64,000 bases of DNA from Leucocoprinus leucothites (Eukaryota; Basidiomycota; Agaricomycetes; Agaricales; Agaricaceae). The stretch is taken from contig JAACJO010000014.1 of NCBI GenBank assembly GCA_013368445.1, positions 682,001 through 746,000 on the forward strand, in the 5' to 3' direction. The position numbers and the translations under genes were made by a program. This document shows positions 51,801 through 62,060 of this stretch, piece by piece (position 1 is the stretch's first letter; every line of letters starts with the position of its first letter). The notes beneath the pieces were generated by a model that was given only the letters and a program-made list of their open reading frames with translations, was not told where the DNA came from and did no database searches.

Positions 51801-51996
51801 TAGATTGCCCCGGAAAGGTGAGTGTTTTTCGGATCATCTCGTAAAAGGCAGGGAGGATCTGATGGCTATTTGTCGTTGCCAGTTGTATACACCTGGACCT
51901 GGAGAGTCTTTGTCTAATTACGAGGTGCACCTGAGAAACAGGCAGCACCGCCAACGGGTGAACGAGCGAGTCAACCCTCCTCCAAAATCGTCATAG
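45900..51996 (+). CDS. SNF5/SFH1-type chromatin remodelling subunit with GATA-like finger
   Basis: Core subunit of SWI/SNF- or RSC-type remodelers in the nucleus. ATG 45900 opens a very long Gln/Met/Gly/Pro-rich region (to about 48600) with repeated RPPTAQG units. Conserved helices follow (ISEDEIHEIQGWMKVDKEYE). The SNF5 domain then has its two repeats, PIRLEFDVEHHKMRDTFVWN with FAQSIVDDYGLAPSF, and LEIIVGAMKLEDQFEWDLES with TAIAHSIREQVQMF. A Pro-rich segment leads to a C4 GATA-like finger: WHCSNCGCPES ... QCGACGKFWHRHRRPRPVEY. A Ser/Thr/Lys linker and a C-terminal block (VPTWLTGALHSMRTRYPEDR, RIRCLDCPGKLYTPGPGE) end at 51996. SNF5 with a GATA-like finger is a known fungal arrangement. About seven introns. 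Confidence 0.92.
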
Positions 51997-52568
51997 CTTG
52001 TTGCTCTTGCTAAAAAAAAACCTTTGCTACTTTTCGATCCGCGGACTCGGGTTCCAGTCTCGCCTTTGAACTTCTGTTTTTCTGTTCGGCTAATTCTCTA
52101 CTCCAATGTTTTTCTTTTTTCTCTCTTTTTTCCTTTCTTCTCTCTCGTTGCCCCGCTGAAACATCCCGTTGTCTCCTTACCCCTACGATGCTGCTTTGTC
52201 TTATATTGTTAAAGCTCTCTGTATTGTTATATGGTTTGATCTGTAATTACAGCTACCTGGAATATCTCTTTACTGCGTTCTCTAGACTCGTGGCTGGGAT
52301 TGTTTGAGTTTTGGCGAATAGGTGTGAGATGCTCTCATGAGATCTGGGAACTTTCGTGTTCTAGGGGACACCGCAATCACTGGTTGTATAAGGATGAAAT
52401 CATGGGCATCGAAGCTGGGGAGTTAATGTAATGCTCTGCGGCGATGTTCAACACCTTTGGCGCTTCTAGCGTAGGTCGTGTCGGCGTTGTAGCTTCCGGC
52501 GCTAATTTAACGAGGTTTTGCATAAAAGCGGGCTCATGCTACCCACAGGCTACACACCTTCCTTTACC
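51997..52568. other. Intergenic, SNF5 3' flank and next promoter
   Basis: T/C-rich 3' flank with TTTTCTT runs near 52105-52145. No gene supported. Confidence 0.4.
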
Positions 52569-53040
52569 ATGGTCCTCGTTCGCACTCTAGTTTTTTTCTC
52601 CGTCCTCTACTTCTGTGGGTTGGTGTCCGCCAGTGTGTTGGCACAGAGAGGATGTGGATATGTTTGCCCAATTGAGATGCCTTCGAGCTCGGGGAGACGC
52701 AATGTGAGGGCAGTTAAACGTCAAGCAAATTTCTTAGAACCCAGTGAAATAGACGGGAATGTTTTGCATTGCAAGTAGGTCGATCCATTGGATCAAGATT
52801 CAGTTTCTAGACGATTGGGCTCTTATTATCATTGTTTATGTAGGTATAAATCAGGGCTCGTATGCTTATATTCAACGACCAATGTGAGTGTTCGAGCTCT
52901 CTTTACCCCAGTATCTCACACTGTTGCTGACGGCTCGTGTGTAGGGATCGTTCAAGGGAAGACAAGTTGGAGGGGCTGTTGTTACGGAATTTGGTGATTG
53001 CGCGAATAAGCTGAAATGTTTTGATGAGGGTGAGGAATGA
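52569..53040 (+). CDS. Small cysteine-containing secreted protein
   Basis: Three exons: 52569 to about 52776, about 52843-52882, and about 52945-53040, with clean phases. The product is about 113 residues. The signal peptide is hydrophobic (VLVRTLVFFSVLYFCGLVSA). The mature part has six Cys (CGYVC, HCKYKSGLVC, GDCANKLKC) and two dibasic sites, GRR and VKR, before QANFLEP, which suit Kex2 processing. No known domain. Size, signal and cysteines fit the class of small secreted fungal proteins, some of which act as effectors; no function can be assigned. Confidence 0.72.
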
Positions 53041-53817
53041 AAATTTGAAAGTTGGAGATAGATCGGACTCGAGGGAGGGAGGTTCGTGTAAAATACCGTG
53101 CGGCTTCTGTTATGTTGGCGTGTGAGGTCGGGTTGAAGAGGTTTCAATAGTTTAATGATGCTTAAGTGGGGCTGGATTTGGATTGAGACACATAAAAATA
53201 TAGTATTCGTGAACTCGAGATGAGCAATTGAGGAATAGGCGTAGACTGAGAACGTAATATTACGGAATCGTTTTATGATCACTTCTAACACATGGGACAT
53301 TTATTTCAAGCCAGCCTCTAAGCCCACTGCGAACTGCACGTCATCAAAGTCTTCTGGTGATCCGGTCAACGATGACTTGCAAAGCAGGTAGATCTTGTGT
53401 TGCAAATTTCCTGATCTCAATGGCTTCGGGTTTTTTGGACTTCAGAATGCCTTTGATCAACAAGTTTTCTTTGCGATAAGTCGGTTCAAGATTCGAGTCT
53501 GTTGTGGAATTGCCAATGCCACAGCACCTAAAAAGACTCAGGCGAGGGCTCATGTTTTGGCATGTGCCAGTCCACAATGGCCTACTTTGTACAAGCTCAA
53601 ACCAGGAAGATTTGACCCTGAAATAGCAGATAGTGGTGACATCATTTATAGATTGATGGACGGAAAGTCTTCGGGCGACGGAGTGACGAGCCGATATCAT
53701 CTTGATCAGCAAAGTGACTTCCCATGGAGTCCCTTCTACCTTTGAACTCCTCTTTATCTCCGCTTTTTATTGCCGAAACATTGCAAGAGCACAAAGGCCG
53801 GTCAGTAGTCGAGAAGT
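53041..53817. other. Intergenic, promoter side of reductase copy 1
   Basis: Overlapping frames on both strands (plus 53395-53745, minus 53344-53712) have no motif. The last 150 bp or so (GAGCCGATATCATCTTGATCA) recur in similar form before copy 2 near 61770. Confidence 0.4.
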
Positions 53818-55386
53818 ATGTCGCCTACCGCGCCTACCAAAGATGTTCTTGTCGTAGGGTTTGGTGCCGTCGGCGCTGTGTGTGCGTAGCCTCATATCAT
53901 CGCGATAAAATACCTGGGTGTGCTGCTCCGGCTGACGCCTGAACTTTTCTAGATGCTTATATCCTTAAAAAGAGTGGACTGGCGCAGGTCACCGTTGTCG
54001 CTCGTAGTAATTATGATGCCATCAATTGTACGGGGCTTTGTCGTCTTCTATAGCCACCCCCGCCACTAACGCTAGGCGAGGATAGCTCAAGGTTTGACAC
54101 TGCGCAGCAAGAAATATGGTGAAATAGTCGGCTGGAAGCCTGATCGCCGTAGGTGCAATCTCCCACCAGGAGGTATCCTTTCTGATCATATTGATTCCGA
54201 ACCTTGTTGTAGTTTGTAAATCTGTGGCAGATGCCACAGACAAGTCATATTCATACGTGTTTGTTACTACAAAGGCTATTCCGGAACTTACGAGGACAAC
54301 GGATGTTCTCAGGCCACTCCTATCATCTCCATATGCAGACTCTTACCCTCAGCCCACATATGTCGTAGTACAGAATGGGCTAAATGTGGAGAAAGATTTG
54401 TATGACGCCCTCGTGAAGCTTGGAAAAGGTGCCCCGAGTATAGTTGGCACTGCCCTATATATCCTGGCAAACTCTTTAGGGGCAAACATCGTGGAGCACG
54501 ATAGTTTCGTAGGTCACCGAGTCCTATTTACCGGGAGTGTCGTATTCGAGACATCGCCCTAGGATCGACTCTCGATTGGCGTCTATCGGAATCATGATTA
54601 CAAGACGGCGACTAACTCCCCGGAAGAGGCTGAACTACTCAAGGACCTTGGCAATATACTGTCAACAGGAGGTACTACCCTCACCATCGTCCCCGAAATC
54701 CAACGGGTCAAATTCCAGAAGAATCTCTGGAACGTAGCGCTTTCTTCGCTAGCTACTCTGACAGGGTGAGCAGGATAACTCGAAAAATATATTGCGATTG
54801 GATTCTCAAACGCCAGGTCAATTATCTCATCAAAAGTTATCGCCTCCCAGCGGTATGGCGCCCTCCTCCTGTGGGCCCGACCGTTTTAGCGTACGAACCC
54901 TTCGTGTCACCCACGACCAAACACTTGATCGAGGAACATACGTTACCATCCTTGAAGGCAATTATAGATGAAGTAGTGGCTTTAGGTCCTCTATACCTTG
55001 TTCGATTCATATTTTCCGGGAAGCTGACAGCTGATACTAGGCCACGTTATGGGTTTTCCCAACTCACAAGAGGGCATCCCTCATCATACTCTGACGATTT
55101 CATGGCCCTTACCAAGAGCCAGTACGAGAATCCGCTCAATACGCACACACCAAGTATGTTATTAGACGCTCAAAAAGGTCTACCGATTGAAGTGGAAGTG
55201 ATCTTTGGGGAGGTCGTGCGCTTGGCACGAGAATTCAACGCGCCTGTTCCTGTAAGTCTTTGCGATACTAAGTTGCCCATTCTACGGAATAATTTATTCT
55301 CTCAGCGAGTTGAAACGCTGTATGGCCTGCTTTTGGTCACTCAAAACCAGATTCTGCGGAAGATAGAGGCCAGTCAGTCACCATGA
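53660..55386 (+). repeat. Left arm of a direct segmental duplication
   Basis: This stretch, covering reductase copy 1 and part of its promoter, is repeated in the same orientation at about 61760-63643. Similarity is seen along the exons and in a short upstream block. The arms flank the Argonaute and RNase III genes. Confidence 0.75.
53818..55386 (+). CDS. PanE/ApbA-type ketopantoate reductase-like protein, copy 1
   Basis: NAD(P)-dependent reductase of the 2-dehydropantoate 2-reductase family. Start at ATG 53818. The Rossmann motif VLVVGFGAVGAVYAYILKKS is split by an intron. Next are VTVVARSNYDAINSQGLTLR, VFVTTKAIPE, VVQNGLNVEKDLYDAL, VPEIQRVKFQKNLWNVALSS, FVSPTTKHLIEEH, and LPSLKAIIDEVVALGHVMGF. 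SMLLDAQKGLPIEVEVIFGE and RVETLYGLLLVTQNQILRKI end the protein. All exons join in phase. The family has the N-terminal ApbA and C-terminal ApbA_C domains, both present. Fungal members of this type often act on unknown 2-keto acids, so ketopantoate as substrate is not certain. A broken second copy lies 8.2 kb to the right. Confidence 0.85.
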
Positions 55387-55940
55387 AGGTAGGACAGCTA
55401 GGAATTTGCAGGGGAATGGGGCTTGCTTGGAGGATTATTGGATGCAAAGACGAACGACCGTCAATATTTGAATGTCTTGGAAATGGTACAAATAACCGTA
55501 GATCGAGAAACCAGTGTGCACCAATTGCAATCCAACCTAAGTTAAGTTTAACGAAGCATTGTCGCTGGCTCGTATTAATAGTTCCACCAGCCACCCAAAT
55601 GCCTCTCTGATGTTCGATTGCCATGATCTGGTTCTCTTTGACTCACCTGATGTTCTCCTGCCATTTCGCCTGCGTCCACGTAATGCCAAGTTGGCCGAGC
55701 TGAAGAGTTTGTTTGTGCATGTTTTGGCACTATCTTGATATATAAATACCTGACCGCGAGTATGCCTTCACCTTTGTACCTCCTCTACGGTGTTTTGTTC
55801 AACTTGACCTCTATTGGGGGCGTGAGCTGGACAGCACACTTGCGGAGCTTCAGACGTTCCATTGTTACTGAAATTGACATTCTCCCTCCCTCAATTCTAT
55901 CTTTTCCTACCCCTCTTTGCATTGCTACTTTTGGCAGACA
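55387..55940. other. Intergenic, promoter of Argonaute gene
   Basis: No gene supported. Pyrimidine-rich sequence (CTCCCTCCCTC, CTACCCCTC near 55885-55917) lies just before the Argonaute start. Confidence 0.4.
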
Positions 55941-58900
55941 ATGTCCTCAGCTCGTGGTCGTGGCCGTGGTTTCCCTGATAGAGGGCGTGGCGGCGGTCAA
56001 AGCTCTGCTCCGCCCGGATTCAGAGGCCGAGGAGGCGATCGTGGTCGTGGCCGTGGCCGTGGTCCCGCACCAAGGTACCCCGCCGCTTATTTTTTTCCGA
56101 CTAGAAGTTAGATGAGGTAGCCTGATTTCTGTCTCATTTATCAACAGTATCTACTCTCCTCCTGGTCGTACGACTCAGATTGATGCAAGGCTCCGCGATA
56201 AAACACAAGATGAACTCGTACAGGCATTTAAAAATGTCAAAATCGATGACAACGATCTCCCGCTCCGTCCTGGATATGGAGAGAGTGGAAGACAGGTTGC
56301 GCTAAGAACCAATTATTTCCCTATTTCAATCCCGAAAGGCCCTTTCTATGAATACAAGATCGATATTACGCCTGCTGCCAAGGTCAAACGCCTCAAACAA
56401 CGGATCCTTGAACTCGCAGAGGACACATCAGTCTGGCAGTCAACCCTGACAGGATCTGTCGCGCACGATCACTCGGCGAAGCTGGTTGCACGTCAACTCC
56501 TCCCGCAGCCCCTGACAATTTCTGTCCCCTTCTATGATGAAGACGAGGATCCACCAGCTCCAGGCACTCCCGCCAAGAAGGAGTATACTCTCACATTTGA
56601 GTTCGTCCAGGAGCTTGAGACTGACAGTTTGAAAAGGTACGGCGGGTGGTCATATTTTGAATTAACGAAAAAGTACTAATGATCCCTAAGATTCATTGCT
56701 GGGGACCCTCAATATCGAGATTATGATATCATGCCCATTGTGTCGGCCTTTAATCTCATCCTCGCGGCTTATCCCACTCGTTCAGGGGGTGGTGGAACCA
56801 TGGTCGGGCGCAACAAGTTTTTCTTGCCTGGCGCGAATCCTTCGATGCCGCTCGGGGGTGGCCTGGAAGCGATTCGAGGCTTTTACTCGTCCGTTAGGAC
56901 TGCCCACAAGCAGCTCATGGTCAATGTCAATGGTGAATAATCCTTGGAACATCTTTGGAGAACCGCTTATCAAATGGTTATCCCATCTAGTTTGCACCAC
57001 TGCCTTTTACAAGCCTGGAAACCTAGCTGATGCCCTAAACGAATTCATGAGGCTCAGTTTCAGTGCACGTGCAACTGCCTTCGTCAAAGGACTGCGCGTC
57101 CGAGCCACCCATCTTGGATACCGGAAAACAATCACCAAGGTGGCGGCGTCTACTGCGAACAGCTACAGATTCGACTCCGGTGAATTTGGAGAAGTCTCTG
57201 TTGCAGAATATTTCCTGAAAAGTAAATACTCCCTTTCTTAACGCAAAGGCATTCTCATTCAACGCTCTTCATTCTTAGAGTATAAGATCAAGTTGAGGTA
57301 TCCAGACCTTCCGCTCATGGATGTTGGCGGTCAGAAGACTAATCTTCTTCCCGCTGAGCTCTGTGAAATTCTTCCCAACCAACCGTTCCGTGGAAAGCTT
57401 CTTGAGGAGCATACAGCCAAGATGATTACATACGCGGCCAACCCACCCAATGTTAATGCTCAGGCTATCGAAAACCAGGGTCTTTAAGAGCTTGGCCTTG
57501 GTCAGAACACGCCGACTCTTGCCGCTTTCGGTGTTGGAGTAGGAAGAGAGATGGCAACTGTGCCGGGTCGAATCCTGCCTCCTCCTAGACCTAAATATAG
57601 GCAAAACGTCGATGGGGCTGATTTCAAAGCTGATAAAGGCAGCTGGAACCTCAAGAAGGTCAAGTTTACAAGAGGCGTGATCCTGGAGAATTGGGCTGTG
57701 CTTGTCATTCGTGATAATAATCCTACGGATGAGTTTAAAGGCCCGACGGATCCTGACCTGAAAGGTATCTTGAAGGGCTTTGCGGACATGTGTGGAGTGA
57801 GCGGTATGATTGTTAAAACTCAACCTACGATTGCAGAAGTCAGCGTTCCCCCGAAAAGTAGAGCTACAGATCCAACAAGGAGCCAGGCCATCAAGGCCAT
57901 ACGGGAGAAAATGGGTAGTTCGTTTAAAGTGAAGCCGAAACTTATATTGGTCATCTTATCTGATGGTGATCGGCACATCTATGCGGGGATGAAACGTCTG
58001 TGTGATGTCACTATTGATGTTGGTAAGTGAGCATTAAGACTTGGCTGCAAAGCATGTTTTCCTCACACTCCTTCTTTAGCCACTGTATGCGTTCAATCGG
58101 GCAAAATTCGTAGCGGTAATAACTTATCTATGATTCGGAAGTCCTTCATATGCTCATTATCACGTTTAGGTGGCCCGCAGTATTACGCGAACGTTGCTCT
58201 CAAGATCAACATGAAACTCGGGGGTGTCAAGTGAGTCGCTGTTTGTGCTATCTTACGCACACACGCATAACACTAACCCTCCCCCAGCCACACACTCGAT
58301 GCGACCAGTCTGAGCTGGTTGAAGGAGAAGCCCACGATGCTCGTTGGTATGGACGTTACACATCCTGGTCTAGGATCGGTGAAGGGTACACCTTCCATCG
58401 CCGCCGTCGTTGCTAGCTACGATGGAGATCACGCCCAGTTCCCAGCTAGCTTAAGGATGCAAGAATCCAAGAAGGAGGTCTGTTCACGAGGTTCCATTAG
58501 CCGGCCTAGAGAGGCTAATTTTAACCTCCAGATGATCACTCACCTCGAGGATATGATGTTCGAGCGATTGAAGGTCTACCAAAGCAAGAATAAGCAGCAA
58601 CTACCTGATCGTGTTCTTGTTTACCGTGATGGTGTTTCTGAGGTAAGTGAGGGTCGATTCTCAACCAGAACCTGCGTTAACGGTAAACGGTTTTTAGGGC
58701 CAGTTTTCGATTGTAATCGACCAGGAAAAGCCGCTTATACTGAACGCATTCCGGAGGATTAATATAAAATATCGACCGAAGTTGACCATTGTTATCTGCG
58801 TAAGTTTTTTGAACATCTCTGGGCTTGCCGTGGTTGTTCAGACATATTCTAGGGCAAGCGCCACCATACTCGTTTCTTCCCTACTGAGCAAAAAGACGCC

Positions 58901-59382
58901 GACAACAAGGCCAACCCACTCCCTGGTTCTGTCACTGATCGTGGGATCACATCTGTCTATCATTTCGACTTCTACCTACAGGGTATGATATTCCCTCCGA
59001 TTTGACTTGAAAACAAATTCTCAGTTCACATTCATCATACTTAGCTCATGGAAGCCTGCAAGGATCAAGCAAGCCGACCCATTATTTCGTGATACACGAT
59101 GAAATAGGCTTTACCCCGGACAAGATTCAGGCTCTGACAAACAGCGTTTGCTACATGTTCGCTCGCGCTTCCAAATCCGTCAGCCTTGTCTCTCCGGCTT
59201 ATTATGCCGATCTTGCCTGCGAGCGTGGACGTTGTTATTTGCATGAATTATTACAAGGCATACAGAAAGACGGTGGAACTGCAACCAGCGGAGACGAACA
59301 GCAGGTTAGGAAGGAGGCTGATAGCTACTGGGGGAGAGGGCCGACTGGTCCCAATATCAAGGATATCATGTTCTATCTCTGA
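55941..59382 (+). CDS. Argonaute, complete but for one in-frame stop
   Basis: Small-RNA-guided silencing protein. ATG 55941 opens an RGG-rich N-terminus (GRGGDRGRGRGRG). The N and L1 domains follow (ALRTNYFPISIPKGPFYEYK; GRNKFFLPG). PAZ reads VAEYFLKKYKIKLRYPDLPL, then LPAELCEILPNQPF. The L2, MID and PIWI domains contain FGVGVGREMATVPGRILPPP, PTMLVGMDVTHPG with catalytic Asp, KKEMITHLEDM with the glutamate finger across an intron, VYRDGVSEGQF with the second Asp, and LVSPAYYADLACERGR with Asp at the fourth tetrad position, a DEDD set. It ends at TGA 59380-59382. A TAA at 57485-57487 interrupts the frame just after PAZ. All other exons splice in phase. If not a sequence error, translation would stop before MID/PIWI. 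Confidence 0.9.
57485..57487 (+). other. In-frame TAA inside Argonaute
   Basis: Reading ...ENQGL then TAA then ELGLGQNTPTL. The frame is identical on both sides. One base change from AAA (Lys) or several other codons would create it. A 39-nt GT-AG segment (57449-57487 region) could remove it, but it would delete residues that look conserved and is shorter than any other intron here. Confidence 0.85.
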
Positions 59383-60115
59383 TTACTTTGCTTCATTTGT
59401 ACCTGTATCTTTGCTCTCTTGTGACTGTACTTTTAGGAACCCGTTTGTTTGTACTAGTACCATATGATTTACGACTTATCTGAAGACAGAATGCTCAGCT
59501 ATGTCAAGATTTGTAAACGACAGAATATGAAGCAAATATGTAGGTACACGAAGAGAAGACGAGAAGCAATTTGGTGACCCAATTCCATCCTCGGGTGTTC
59601 AGAACTCGCCCGCCCAGTCAACTTAGTCGAAGACTTGAAGTTGATCCTGGTAGGTGATGGTGGTGTAGCAGGGGTGTAGCGGTAACGTAGCGGTAGTGTA
59701 GAGAATGATCTGGTAGCGGTAGCAGTGAATTATCGGTACCATGGGCCCCGGCTCCGAATTGGTGCGTCATCTGTTTGATTGTTTGATCATGCCTAGTTGC
59801 ATGGCGACTCGTGCGGCATTTCGCTCATGCCACCATGGGTATGGTTAGAATATCATAGTGATTGGCGTCGATTAAAGATTCGTTTTGCGTCCTCTCTTGT
59901 CAAGAAGACCCTTCCTCTTGTCTCTTTACCTCCAAGGACGATGGCCGTCAAGTACTCTTCAAGCTCATCCTGGGTGGTCACCAGAGGAACCTCGGGTCCT
60001 CGCCCCATTTCCACCAGCACCCTAATGTAAGGATTCGTTTCGTCAACGCCATAGGGAAAGGTAGGTTTAAAGCTGGTGGAATGACGTTCTCATTCGTCTA
60101 TCAAAACCTGAGTAT
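59383..60115. other. Convergent gap between Argonaute and RNase III genes
   Basis: Holds both 3' flanks. A GTAGCGGTA-type imperfect short repeat lies at about 59655-59730. A plus-strand frame of 93 codons (59862-60143, no ATG at its start) overlaps the RNase III 3' end in antisense; I see no support for it as a gene. Confidence 0.45.
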
Positions 60116-61372
60116 TTATTCAAGGACGCACCCTGGCTTCTGAGCGATGAGGTCGTAAGCTCGAACTACGAGTGGAATTAGCCATCTGATTCCCCACTGC
60201 TCTGCTAGTTTGTTATCTTGTAAGTAGAACCAGCCAATTATTGCATACAAAGCCTGTGCGAGTTTTCCTCTGAGTGTTCCGTTTCGGTTATCGTTGTCGA
60301 AGTTTCTAGTACTAGATGATTTCAGAAGATTACCGTGAATCGAGAAATCTGGGTCTTTGGGATCGAAGTGGGATGCGAGTTTGAGGATAGAACCAAGATA
60401 GCCAAAAGTCCAAGCATTAGTGACAAGGAGGGTGATACTCTAGGAGGGACGTAAGATAAGGGTGATGAGTAGATGTCAGGATATGGAATTACGACTCTTA
60501 CTGAGATCAGGTGCGGGGCCCTGTAGAGAGCATCACGATTGTGCGGATACAACGTCATACATATTTCACAGACCCAAAATTTGACGAGATGAGCGGCGAT
60601 TTCAACCGTACCACTGTCTATCAGGATGTCGCCATATACACCGAAGATGAATTTAGTGTCTTTCGGTAACAACAAGAGAGTGGGCTCCGCCGTAGATGCA
60701 AGACTTGTCGCCCTAGATTCTAGAAAATCGTAGAACCTCACTTCGATTGTGGGGCTAGTTAATCGTTCGTGGGTGACGTAGGTCCACTGGTAAGGGTATC
60801 TAGGAGGTGCCAGTGCGTTCTTCAAGTAGTCCTCGTTTGCTTTCTCGATCAACGGCCTCAGGAGAGTTGACAGCCAGTCCTTGGTGAAATCCCAGCCATA
60901 CTCTTCGTAGACTGCACCAATATGTGCTTCGAATAGATCAGCCAGAACCTTGGGTGGTGGCCAGGGCGCCTGAGTATTCCAGTCTGCCACCTTTTGAGCC
61001 TCCGAGTCGTCGAGTTCAGCAAATTCTTCTAGGTGAAGTTGATATGCGAGTCTCCCAAGAGTACTATTATTTGTGACCAATCTACCAACAATCTTCAAGT
61101 TGAAAGTAGGCTAGTATGCACAAGAACTAGAGCGACAGAGAGCCACTTACGACCTGTTGATCGGGAGAAAAGCTGGTTTCTGCCACAAATAGAGCGCACA
61201 TGAGATTGACTATCCGATCTCCGACGAATTCTAAGAAGTCATTGTTGCCAGGAGTACCCAGTCTACCGTTACGAGCCTGTGTCAAGCGCTCCCAATTTAG
61301 TCGGGGTAAAGTGTGGCGAGGGTGCGTCCAGTTATTTCGATCGTTTAGGTATGAGAGGAAGCTGTTAGGCAT
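60116..61372 (-). CDS. Compact double RNase III domain protein (Dicer-like core)
   Basis: Three exons, 61151-61372, 60502-61110 and 60116-60439, join in phase to give 384 residues from ATG 61372 (MPNSFLSYL). The first RNase III domain has NNDFLEFVGDRIVN (E48, D52), VTNNSTLGRLAYQL, and PPKVLADLFEAHIGAVY (D132, E135), so the four key acidic positions are present. The second domain, from about residue 225, keeps the layout (FGVYGDILID, VTNAWTFGYLGSIL, GKLAQALYAIIGWFYL) but has Gly, Gln and Tyr at three of the four acidic positions. No helicase, PAZ or clear dsRNA-binding domain is seen. Dicers and Drosha pair two RNase III domains within one chain; this could be a stand-alone dsRNA processing enzyme with one active site. 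An extra 5' exon cannot be excluded. Confidence 0.82.
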
Positions 61373-62060
61373 TTGAAGAAGATGGCACAAGTTCTAGAGT
61401 GAGGTGTTTGGCGTACGAGACGGGGTAGCCCGAAAGAGGGTTAAAGAAATCTCCTAGCGATGCTGGCAACGTTGAAAGAAGAGGTTTATACCATCAGCAG
61501 TACCCTGTATCGCAAAACGCCGACAAATCTCAGGGTCATAGAAAGCATCCGTCTGGTTGAAACGTGTCATCCTCTATATTCAGAGGCAGCTGATCTTCCC
61601 TCGCTCACTGGCCTGTCTGTGCATGGTATTAATCAGATTGGCATCTCCTGTAGAGAAGACCGATGAAAGAATCAAGTTCAACAGGCCCCCCAAGTTCAAA
61701 GGATTAACGGTATTCAAGGACTTGGACTAATATTGTCGGGAGCCCCAGCCTGAGAATGGTCTGAAATGACAAGCCGATATCACCTTTATCAGCACTGACT
61801 CGAAGCTCACATGGTACACTGCGTCGGCAACTCAAGAACATCTATCTAACAGGCTATCATTATTTCCGCTCCTTTGTTACCTTCTAATACTTACCACATT
61901 GTGGTGCCATGTCCTTTGCTTTCTCATAAACCTCTTGTCGACTATCGTCTCGACACAGTCACACCTAGACTAGTATTCAGTGCCAGCTATTGCACTCTCT
62001 CCGTTGCTCTATCGCCGGACTACTCAGAGGACTCAGAGGCTTGTTGACTTACTGATAGGG
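61373..62060. other. Intergenic, between RNase III start and reductase copy 2
   Basis: Divergent promoter region. A block near 61765-61790 (AAGCCGATATCACCTTTATCA) resembles the one before reductase copy 1. A short frame at 61460-61666 has no motif. Confidence 0.4.

Noticed and set aside
53344..53745. Overlapping frames on both strands before reductase copy 1
   Set aside because: No motif, no splicing support, and no equivalent frame before copy 2.
57449..57487. 39-nt intron that would remove the Argonaute stop
   Set aside because: Borders are GT-AG and length is a multiple of three, but it is shorter than all other introns here and would delete residues that look like conserved Argonaute sequence.
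57551..59382. Separate MID-PIWI-only gene starting at ATG 57551
   Set aside because: The residues before this ATG (from 57488) continue the Argonaute L2 sequence in the same frame, and no promoter or long gap separates the parts. One interrupted gene is simpler.
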